Source of the DNA: Alphaproteobacteria bacterium
Lineage (GTDB): Bacteria; Pseudomonadota; Alphaproteobacteria; Rs-D84
Reading direction: 5' to 3'
Assembly (NCBI GenBank): GCA_016285415.1
Contig: JAEEQU010000030.1
Span: forward strand, 1 to 11,314
DNA length: 11,314 nucleotides
The notes under the pieces are model-generated. The model did no database searches. It saw only the letters and a list, made by a program, of their open reading frames with translations, and was not told where the DNA came from. This document shows, piece by piece, positions 1 through 5,547 of this stretch; the stretch's first letter is position 1; each line of letters begins with the position of its first letter. The translations under genes and the position numbers were made by a program.

Positions 1-306
1 TATATGGAAAATCCAGACAAATATGCACCCGTAAAACAAAGTGGAAAAATCGTCTATACGGCGAAAATAGACGCATACACCGAAATCATAGATTGGAACA
101 AACCCGCAATAGAAATTCATAATCTGGTGCGTGCATTGGGGGCCGGTCGCACAAAAATAAATGGTATAGATGTTAAAATACTGGCAACCAAAATGAATGG
201 CGATAAATTGGAAATAGTCACAATTCAACCGGCGGGCAAAAAACCAATGGATTGGAAAAGTTTTGTAAATGGTCTGCGTGGTGCAGAAATAAAGTTTGGG
301 GAATAA
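1..306 (+). CDS. fmt: Methionyl-tRNA formyltransferase, C-terminal part (5' end outside window)
   Basis: Fmt transfers a formyl group from 10-formyl-tetrahydrofolate to Met-tRNA(fMet) so that the initiator tRNA can start translation in the cytoplasm. The reading frame is open from base 1, so only the last 101 residues are present; the catalytic Rossmann domain lies upstream. The visible piece matches the tRNA-binding C-terminal domain: a Y-T-A-K-I-D stretch, then I-D-W-N-K-P-A-x-E-I-H (typical 'IDW..PA.EIH'), then near the end Q-P-A-G-K-K-P-M, the hallmark Fmt tail. The domain is unusually short: the usual S-P-x-P-G-A loop after the V-R-A-L segment is missing, and the stretch before QPAGKKPM is about two dozen residues shorter than in E. 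coli Fmt as I recall it. The adjacent truA is a common alphaproteobacterial neighbour. Identity is secure from the motifs and context; the missing segment is inferred from remembered alignments. Confidence 0.88.
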   Translation, partial: YMENPDKYAPVKQSGKIVYTAKIDAYTEIIDWNKPAIEIHNLVRALGAGRTKINGIDVKILATKMNGDKLEIVTIQPAGKKPMDWKSFVNGLRGAEIKFGE

Positions 307-310
307 TAAA

Positions 311-604
311 ATGACTAAAGAACGGGAATATGATACGTATTGTGCATATAAAGGTACGATGGTTGTAAAATCAGGATATAATCAGGGGGGGGCTTTTACT
401 TATGTTGGTCAAGATTGGATAGGGGTAGTTATTAGTTCATTGGCTGCCTGTAAGTGCATTGATTGTGCGAATACGGATAATACTAAATGCCAAGAGTGTG
501 ATTGGCCAAAACAATTAGAACAAGAGTTTGCAAAACATCTAACGAATAGGTGTACGGGTTGTATGGCGCAGTATAAGAGAAATGGTTATTTGAGACAAAA
601 ATGA
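311..604 (+). CDS. Small Cys-rich protein of unknown function between fmt and truA
   Basis: A 97-residue ORF that I do not recognise. The ATG at 311 is chosen because a GGGGA ribosome-site-like sequence (298-302, last codons of fmt) lies 8 bases upstream; a TTG at 296 would overlap fmt and seems less likely. The protein has Cys at residues 11, 47, 49, 52, 60, 63, 81 and 84, arranged as C-K-C-x-x-C, C-Q-E-C and C-T-G-C. Such paired Cys suggest metal (zinc) binding or redox chemistry; this is inference. There is no signal peptide and no clear membrane segment, so a cytoplasmic protein is likely. It sits 4 bases after the fmt stop and its TGA overlaps the truA start (ATGA, 601-604), so it is probably co-translated with both. 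Codons 25-28 contain a run of eight G (385-392); slipping by one base either way gives an early stop. Coding status is supported by the tight fit between two real genes, not by recognised homology. Confidence 0.6.
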   Translation: MTKEREYDTYCAYKGTMVVKSGYNQGGAFTYVGQDWIGVVISSLAACKCIDCANTDNTKCQECDWPKQLEQEFAKHLTNRCTGCMAQYKRNGYLRQK

Positions 605-1344
605 CACGATACAAAGTTGTTTTAGAATATGATGGAACAGATTTAATTGGGTGGCAAGAGAATGCCCAAGGCCCGTCTGTGCAATCATTATTAAAAGACG
701 CAATAGAAAAGTTTTGTGGCGCATGCCCAGATATTGTTGGCGCGGGTCGGACAGATGCCGGGGTGCATGCGGTTGGTATGGTTGCACATTTTGATTTAGA
801 AAATTCCCCAGATGCAAATACAGTTATGCGTGCGGTTAATTTTTATCTTAATAATGCGCCAGTATCTGTATTGGGGTGTGAAATTGTTTCGGATGATTTT
901 AATGCGCGTTTTTCATGTATTGCACGGCATTATAAATATGTTGTATTAAACCGTTCTGCAAAACCCGTATTAAACAAAAATCGTGTTTGGTGGGTGCCGA
1001 GAAAACTTGATATAGCCAAAATGCAAATCGCGGGCCAGCAGTTGATTGGAAAACATGATTTTACATCTTTTCGGGCAAGTCAATGTCAGGCAAAAAGTCC
1101 AATAAAAACTCTTGATTCATGCCGTATAGAACAAAATGGCGATAATGTAATATTTGAATTTTCTGCGCGTTCATTCCTGCATCATCAGGTTCGCAATATG
1201 GTTGGAACACTGGTTGAAATAGGATTGGGGACGGAATATGATATAAATGCGGTTTTGGATGCACGTGATCGCAGCGCCGCTGGTGCGACCGCACCTGCGT
1301 CAGGTCTATATTTTATTCGTGCTGATTATGCCACAGGCGATTAG
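601..1344 (+). CDS. truA: tRNA pseudouridine(38-40) synthase TruA
   Basis: TruA isomerises uridine to pseudouridine at positions 38, 39 and 40 in the anticodon stem-loop of many tRNAs. The 247-residue protein has the family landmarks in order: an N-terminal E-Y-D-G-T-D-L-I-G-W-Q strand (residues 9-19), the catalytic motif G-A-G-R-T-D-A-G-V-H-A (47-57) with Asp52 as nucleophile, A-R-H-Y-K-Y (108-113) with the conserved tyrosine region that contacts the target base, and the C-terminal F-L-H-H-Q-V-R-N-M-V-G (192-202). Length is near normal for bacterial TruA. The start ATG at 601 overlaps the stop of the upstream small ORF by 4 bases (ATGA), which points to translational coupling; no strong independent ribosome site is evident. 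The last 32 bases overlap the 3' end of comEC on the opposite strand. Nothing appears damaged. Confidence 0.97.
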   Translation: MTRYKVVLEYDGTDLIGWQENAQGPSVQSLLKDAIEKFCGACPDIVGAGRTDAGVHAVGMVAHFDLENSPDANTVMRAVNFYLNNAPVSVLGCEIVSDDFNARFSCIARHYKYVVLNRSAKPVLNKNRVWWVPRKLDIAKMQIAGQQLIGKHDFTSFRASQCQAKSPIKTLDSCRIEQNGDNVIFEFSARSFLHHQVRNMVGTLVEIGLGTEYDINAVLDARDRSAAGATAPASGLYFIRADYATGD

Positions 1345-3247
1345 TTGGTATTGAAATAAATTTCCCAGATTCATAAATTACCCCACCACCATATATAATC
1401 TTGTTGGTGCATTCTGATTCTGTTTTTATGTCAAAATATGACACAATATATTTAATTTCAGTATCATCACAAAGCATATTTATATTATTGCGAAGTGGCA
1501 CAAAATTTTGAATATATGCAATGGAAAATTTTGGAAAAGAAACTTTGTATACACCGGATTCTTTGGCAAGACGATGATTTGTGGTTCCCTTGGCTTCGCC
1601 GTTTGATTGTTTCCATGTATCAAATGCGAAATAATTACTGCTGTCGCGTGATTTATTAAATTGTAATTGGCCATCTATGACTGCGCCGATTAATTTATGA
1701 TTATTACTAATATAAAATACTGGGCGTGGGGTTAATATGGCGATAGTTATTCCAGTTAATATAAATATACCACCAAAAACAAAATTAAGATGTCGCGAAA
1801 TTGCGTATTTAAATTTATCATAATTGGCGACGAATATAATGCACGATAGACCAATAATGATAAAAATAATGGATGTATTTGATATCGCGCCAATGTTTAT
1901 TTCTGACATTGGAATATTTGCGATATGGTTTGCAATTCTATAAATGTAATCATAAAGATGCTGGGCAAAGGTAAGTGGATAATGAATTCCCATTAATGCC
2001 AGCAAAGTTCCAATAATTACAATAGGCATTATTATAAACGAGAATATTGGTAAAAAGATTAAATTTCCGATAATTCCGTATATTTGTAATGCGCCAAAAT
2101 GAATCATGATAAATGGGCATGTAAAGATGCCGGCGATTAACGCCGTCAAAATGGTCGCGTAAATGTATTTTAAAATCTTGTTTGTTGGCAAACGTGGGTT
2201 AATTACGGTCCATAACCATAAAATTCCAAATATTGCGGCAAATGATAGTTGGAAACCTGCCTGCATAACAAAATATGGGTTTATTAGAAAAAGGATAAGA
2301 AAAGCAATACATGCGGTTCGCATAGATATGACATTGCGTCCAAATATAAATGCCAACATAACAAGAGTTGCCATCAAAAATGCACGTAATGTTGCAACAC
2401 CACCACCAGATAATAGTACATACCCAATCAGACCAAACCACGCACAAATCATGGCAGGTATTCTTGCGGGAATTCGGCGAACTAATTTTGGACATAAACG
2501 GAATATAAAATAGAACATTATAAACAGCCAACCCATAATCAATGTCGTGTGATATCCACTGATAGACCAGATATGTGCCACGCCATTTGTTGCCCACACT
2601 TTGCGTTGTTCGGTCGGTATGGTGTTTTTATATCCCAAGACAAGTGAATCAGCGAGGAAAGAATTTGCCATATTTTTTATCTTGTTGCGAATATTGTATA
2701 CAGCAGAATCAGCCGTATACATCGTTTTTATGTCATTAATATAACCAGTGGCAGAAAGGTTATCAAAATATGCCCAACGTGCGAAATCAAAACCGCCAGG
2801 AATATCAGCGGGTTTCGGTTCAAATAGTCCGCCAGTACCAGATATTACATCACCAATGTTGTATATGTTGTCGGTGGTTGTTGATACGCGAATTTTACCG
2901 TAATTTTCTGTGGTCAGGTATATTCGTAATTTTTCGTCTGTATAATCAAGGTTTGTTATTTTACCAGTGATTTCAACACCATGAACATCGTGCAATAGAA
3001 ATGGGATATTTTTGATATGACTGTAAACCCCTGCGTATCCAAACCCAGTTAAAAAAGATGCGATTAGGCAAAGGGCAGGGCATTTCTTAATGCCGAAAAA
3101 TGTCGCAATTCCAATTAGTAAACAAGATATGATTATCCATATACTTGGTTCTTGATTACATGAAAAATAAAGTCCAGCCCCAAAAGATATAAATATTGGT
3201 ACCCAAAAGAATAGATTTTTTATCTGTGTTCTAAGGAATTCTTTCAT
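1313..3247 (-). CDS. comEC: ComEC/Rec2-type DNA-uptake channel protein
   Basis: ComEC forms the inner-membrane channel through which single-stranded DNA enters during natural transformation. The 644-residue protein starts with hydrophobic segments (about 11-29, 36-52 and 57-75), then a soluble OB-like region (about 85-165) holding P-G-G-F-D-F-A-R-W-A-Y (150-160), typical of ComEC. The polytopic Competence domain follows (about 200-510) with G-V-A-H-I-W-S-I-S-G-Y-H (222-233), L-L-S-G-G-G-V-A-T-L-R-A-F-L (278-291) and A-G-F-Q-L-S-F-A-A (330-338). The C-terminal soluble part (about 515-644) has no HxHxDH metal site, so the metallo-beta-lactamase-like domain of Firmicutes ComEC is absent or degenerate; I recall this shorter tail as normal in Alphaproteobacteria. 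The start at 3247 has no Shine-Dalgarno, but a perfect TATAAT lies 7 bases before it, suggesting a leaderless mRNA. The 3' end overlaps truA by 32 bases. No other competence gene is in the window, so actual competence cannot be judged. Confidence 0.93.
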   Translation of the reverse strand: MKEFLRTQIKNLFFWVPIFISFGAGLYFSCNQEPSIWIIISCLLIGIATFFGIKKCPALCLIASFLTGFGYAGVYSHIKNIPFLLHDVHGVEITGKITNLDYTDEKLRIYLTTENYGKIRVSTTTDNIYNIGDVISGTGGLFEPKPADIPGGFDFARWAYFDNLSATGYINDIKTMYTADSAVYNIRNKIKNMANSFLADSLVLGYKNTIPTEQRKVWATNGVAHIWSISGYHTTLIMGWLFIMFYFIFRLCPKLVRRIPARIPAMICAWFGLIGYVLLSGGGVATLRAFLMATLVMLAFIFGRNVISMRTACIAFLILFLINPYFVMQAGFQLSFAAIFGILWLWTVINPRLPTNKILKYIYATILTALIAGIFTCPFIMIHFGALQIYGIIGNLIFLPIFSFIIMPIVIIGTLLALMGIHYPLTFAQHLYDYIYRIANHIANIPMSEINIGAISNTSIIFIIIGLSCIIFVANYDKFKYAISRHLNFVFGGIFILTGITIAILTPRPVFYISNNHKLIGAVIDGQLQFNKSRDSSNYFAFDTWKQSNGEAKGTTNHRLAKESGVYKVSFPKFSIAYIQNFVPLRNNINMLCDDTEIKYIVSYFDIKTESECTNKIIYGGGVIYESGKFISIPTNRLWHNQHE

Positions 3248-3254
3248 GCGGTTG

Positions 3255-3284
3255 ATTATAGTATTTTATTTTGTTGATTCGCAA
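3255..3284 (-). promoter_or_regulatory. Predicted comEC promoter, leaderless arrangement
   Basis: On the minus strand a TTGCGA (-35-like, 3279-3284) and a perfect TATAAT (-10, 3255-3260) are separated by 18 bases. Only seven bases (CAACCGC) separate the -10 box from the comEC ATG at 3247, so transcription should begin at or within a base or two of the A of the start codon. No ribosome-binding sequence precedes the ATG, which agrees with a leaderless transcript. Predicted from sequence only. Confidence 0.55.
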
Positions 3285-3303
3285 CTAGGAATTTTTGTAA
3301 TAT
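3274..3303 (+). promoter_or_regulatory. Possible pyrG promoter
   Basis: TTGATT (3274-3279) and TAATAT (3298-3303) are 18 bases apart and each matches four of six consensus bases. The implied start of transcription, near 3310, lies just upstream of the pyrG ribosome site. The -35 box interleaves with the comEC -35 box on the other strand, so the two genes would share a compact divergent control region. Weak boxes in AT-rich DNA make this tentative. Confidence 0.3.
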
Positions 3304-3313
3304 ATCTTTACAT

Positions 3314-3319
3314 AAGGAG
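3314..3319 (+). promoter_or_regulatory. Strong ribosome-binding site of pyrG
   Basis: AAGGAG lies 8 bases before the ATG at 3328. It is the best Shine-Dalgarno in the window. It fixes the pyrG start, which also agrees with the conserved N-terminus, and rules out an overlapping ORF that would begin at 3246 in another frame. Confidence 0.8.
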
Positions 3320-3327
3320 AAAAACTT

Positions 3328-4896
3328 ATGTCAAAATATATATTTGTTACAGGTGGGGTTGTTTCCAGTTTAGGCAAGGGCGTTTCGGCGGCATCGTTGG
3401 GCGCCCTTCTTCAATCCCGAGGTTATACCGTTCATGCACGTAAATTTGACCCATATCTAAATGTGGATCCGGGGACTATGTCGCCACTGCAACATGGCGA
3501 AGTATATGTTACAAATGATGGGTTTGAAACAGATTTGGACCTTGGGTATTACGAGCGTTTTTTGGGTGTAAAACTGTCCAAACACGATTCGGTTTCAGGT
3601 GGGCGCATTTATTGGGATGTTTTAAATGCAGAACGTCGTGGGGACTATTTGGGTGCAACTGTTCAGATGATTCCACATGTAACCAATAAAATCAAAGAAT
3701 ACATTGCGCAACCAACAAATACAGATTTTGTTATTTGTGAAATAGGTGGCACCGTTGGGGATATAGAAGGCAAAGTGTTCTTGGAATCTATACGTCAATT
3801 TGCGAATGATATTGGACGCAGAAATGTGCTGTTTGCACATTTAACATTGGCGCCATATTTGGAACAAAGTGGCGAATTAAAAACGAAACCAACCCAGATG
3901 TCTGTGCGCAGATTATTGGAAAATGGTATTCAGGCAGATATTTTGTTTGTACGTTCACCGCGTATGCTGATGCCTGATGAAAAGGCCAAGATAGGTATGT
4001 TCTGTAATTTGCCGGCAAAAAATGTTATTACCAGTTTGGATGTTGATAATATTTATAAGGTCCCATTGGTATATGATTCCCAGGGTGTTTTTGATATAAT
4101 GGCGGAACATTTTGGGTTGCCAAACGCGGCCGGCGATATGTCAAAAATAAAAAAGATAGAGCATCATTTAAATGCGGATTTGCCGATATGCACAATCGGT
4201 ATGGTTGGTAAATATTTTGATGTTGCAGATGCATATAAATCTTTGAACGAGGCGCTGTTCCATGCAAGTATTCAAAATAATGTGCGGTTAAAGATAAAAA
4301 AGATAGATGCCGAAAAATTCACCCCCGAAGATTGCAGTGATGTGGATGGTATTCTGATTCCAGGTGGATTTGGGGCACGTGGTGTAGAAGGTAAAATTGC
4401 CGCGGCGACATATGCACGTGAAAACAAAGTTCCATTTATGGGTATTTGTTTAGGTATGCAGGTTGCGGTAATAGATTTTATGCGTAATGTGGTCGGGGAT
4501 GAAAATGCAAATTCTACGGAATTTTCAAAAAATTGTACCCCAGTTATAGATATTATGCATGACTGTGACCAGGAAAATATGGGTGGAACTTTGCGATTGG
4601 GGGCGTACCCATGTGTTATAAAACCAGGGACATTGGCCGCGAAAATTTATGGGGCGACGAATATTTCTGAACGGCACCGCCACAGATACGAAGTTAACCT
4701 TGCATACAAAGATGCGCTGGAAAAGAATGGTATGGTAATATCGGGAATGTCGCCAGATGGGAAATTACCAGAAATGATAGAAATTCCATCTCATCCGTTC
4801 TTTATTGCTGGGCAATTCCATCCAGAATTCCAAAGTAACCCATTTGATGGGCATCCGTTGTTTAACGCGTTTATCGCGGCGGCAAAAAAGAAATAA
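3328..4896 (+). CDS. pyrG: CTP synthase (glutamine-hydrolysing)
   Basis: PyrG makes CTP from UTP, ATP and glutamine, the last step of pyrimidine nucleotide synthesis; it forms cytoplasmic tetramers that can polymerise. The 522-residue protein has the synthetase domain first: K-Y-I-F-V-T-G-G-V-V-S-S-L-G-K-G (3-18, P-loop), K-F-D-P-Y-L-N-V-D-P-G-T-M-S-P (39-53) and the E-I-G-G-T-V-G-D-I-E nucleotide/Mg site (138-147). The class I glutamine amidotransferase domain follows from about residue 285, with P-G-G-F-G-x-R-G (345-352), nucleophile Cys374 in G-I-C-L-G-M-Q, and His498 and Glu500 in Q-F-H-P-E-F, so the triad is complete. It is about 20 residues shorter than the 545-residue E. coli enzyme, with short linkers between domains and before G-G-T-L-R-L-G. 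It is a single-gene unit, divergent from comEC, and its TAA touches the stop of the convergent RNHCP gene with no base between. Confidence 0.98.
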   Translation: MSKYIFVTGGVVSSLGKGVSAASLGALLQSRGYTVHARKFDPYLNVDPGTMSPLQHGEVYVTNDGFETDLDLGYYERFLGVKLSKHDSVSGGRIYWDVLNAERRGDYLGATVQMIPHVTNKIKEYIAQPTNTDFVICEIGGTVGDIEGKVFLESIRQFANDIGRRNVLFAHLTLAPYLEQSGELKTKPTQMSVRRLLENGIQADILFVRSPRMLMPDEKAKIGMFCNLPAKNVITSLDVDNIYKVPLVYDSQGVFDIMAEHFGLPNAAGDMSKIKKIEHHLNADLPICTIGMVGKYFDVADAYKSLNEALFHASIQNNVRLKIKKIDAEKFTPEDCSDVDGILIPGGFGARGVEGKIAAATYARENKVPFMGICLGMQVAVIDFMRNVVGDENANSTEFSKNCTPVIDIMHDCDQENMGGTLRLGAYPCVIKPGTLAAKIYGATNISERHRHRYEVNLAYKDALEKNGMVISGMSPDGKLPEMIEIPSHPFFIAGQFHPEFQSNPFDGHPLFNAFIAAAKKK

Positions 4897-5211
4897 TTAT
4901 TTACCGAAAATAAAATCTGGATTTGATGATATTGAAATTATTGTATCAATATCATCATTTTCAGATGAATGTTGGCGAATCGTTTTTCCGCACTTTTGAC
5001 ATTTGTGGGTTATGATATATCCATCACCGTTTGGGGTTGCCGCAATTGGTTCCATCATACCGCCACATGTTGATTTCCTATCGCCAGGGTTATCGTCAAC
5101 ATGTCGCGACCACAGGCATTTGGGGCAGTGGTTTGTGTAACCATTACCAATCACAGATGCGCCACAATGGGCGCATGTGAAATTTTCAACAGTTTTTGTA
5201 AATTTTTTCAT
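4897..5211 (-). CDS. RNHCP-domain zinc-binding-like protein
   Basis: A 104-residue protein that fits the RNHCP family (PF12647), whose function is unknown to me. Visible landmarks in order: F-T-C-A-H-C-G (11-17), Y-T-N-H-C-P-K-C-L (25-33) matching the signature 'RNHCPxCL', S-R-H-V-D (35-39), N-P-G-D-R (41-45), C-G-G-M-M-E-P-I (49-56) and C-Q-K-C-G (71-75). The CxxC pairs at 13/16, 29/32 and 71/74 suggest two zinc-ribbon-like sites (inference). No signal peptide or membrane segment is present. The first signature residue is Thr rather than Arg, a mild deviation. The gene begins 3 bases after the gapR stop and has no clear ribosome site of its own, so it is probably translated by coupling to gapR. 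Its stop codon abuts the pyrG stop. The 3' end of its coding region contains a perfect 12-bp inverted repeat (4924-4957). Confidence 0.85.
   Translation of the reverse strand: MKKFTKTVENFTCAHCGASVIGNGYTNHCPKCLWSRHVDDNPGDRKSTCGGMMEPIAATPNGDGYIITHKCQKCGKTIRQHSSENDDIDTIISISSNPDFIFGK
4924..4957. repeat. Perfect 12-bp inverted repeat inside the end of the RNHCP gene
   Basis: Bases 4924-4935 (TGATGATATTGA) pair perfectly with 4946-4957 around a 10-base loop. On the plus strand the hairpin begins 28 bases after the pyrG stop codon and is followed by only four T, so it could serve as a weak terminator or 3'-end-protecting structure for pyrG mRNA. It lies in codons for the acidic D-D-I-D / I-S-I-S-S tail of the RNHCP protein, where repetitive codons could also create it by chance. 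The stem is AT-rich. Confidence 0.45.
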
Positions 5212-5214
5212 GTA

Positions 5215-5463
5215 TTACAGGCCAAGTGCGCTTCTGTACATTTGGGTTAATTCATCTGTTTCATCCAATTCATCTGGATCCATCTTGCGCAGACGTATCA
5301 TTTGACGAATATATTTCGGATCGTAACCAGCCGATTTTGCTTCGGTATAAATTTCTTTGATATCATCGGCGATTGCGGCCGCATCTTCGTTTAACTTTTC
5401 AATACGTTCAATTATGCTAAGTAATTGTTGATTGTCAAAATTGCCATGATTTGCGTTTTTCAT
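5215..5463 (-). CDS. gapR: GapR-family (DUF2312) nucleoid-associated protein
   Basis: GapR in Caulobacter binds overtwisted, AT-rich DNA ahead of forks and RNA polymerases and stimulates type II topoisomerases. This 82-residue protein matches the family through most of its length: a helical N-terminal part with L-L-S-I-I-E-R-I-E-K-L (14-24), A-I-A-D-D-I-K-E-I-Y-T-E-A-K-S-A-G-Y-D (30-48), then the basic I-R-Q-M-I-R-L-R-K (52-60) and a C-terminal M-Y-R-S-A-L-G-L. Caulobacter GapR is slightly longer (89 residues as I recall). A good ribosome site (AAGGGG on the minus strand, plus coordinates 5474-5479) lies 10 bases before the ATG. The gene is first in a two-gene unit with the RNHCP gene (3-base gap) and is divergent from pyk. 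The family is a strong marker of Alphaproteobacteria. Confidence 0.95.
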   Translation of the reverse strand: MKNANHGNFDNQQLLSIIERIEKLNEDAAAIADDIKEIYTEAKSAGYDPKYIRQMIRLRKMDPDELDETDELTQMYRSALGL

Positions 5464-5477
5464 AATATGTTTTCCCC

Positions 5478-5508
5478 TTGTTAAGTTCCGCTTTTTATGA
5501 TATACAAT
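5478..5508 (+). promoter_or_regulatory. Possible pyk promoter overlapping that of gapR
   Basis: TACAAT (5503-5508) matches five of six -10 bases; the best -35 candidate, TTGTTA (5478-5483), is 19 bases away, longer than ideal. The -10 box overlaps the gapR -10 box on the other strand, so the two promoters would compete for polymerase. A weak GAGAGA (5534-5539) is the only ribosome-site candidate ahead of the pyk ATG. Confidence 0.3.
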
Positions 5509-5527
5509 AAAACATAAAAATCAACAA
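5499..5527 (-). promoter_or_regulatory. Predicted gapR promoter
   Basis: On the minus strand TTGTTG (5522-5527) and TATATC (5499-5504) are separated by 17 bases. This gives a leader of roughly 30 bases that includes the AAGGGG ribosome site at 5474-5479. The whole gapR-pyk spacer (5464-5547, 84 bases) is very AT-rich, the sort of DNA GapR itself prefers, so self-regulation is conceivable but not shown. Confidence 0.4.
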
Positions 5528-5547
5528 AAACACGAGAGATTGTAAAA

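Noticed and set aside
2163..2597. ORFs on both strands inside comEC (116 and 132 codons)
   Set aside because: They lie in other frames of a well-supported ComEC gene, have low-complexity translations and no ribosome site; they are shadows.
3246..3443. 65-codon plus-strand ORF starting in the comEC-pyrG spacer
   Set aside because: It runs out of frame into pyrG, whose strong ribosome site and conserved N-terminus fix the true frame.
4866..4878. CGCG-TTTAT-CGCG hairpin near the pyrG end, considered as a terminator
   Set aside because: Only a 4-bp stem, inside coding sequence, and without a T-run on the proper side for either strand.
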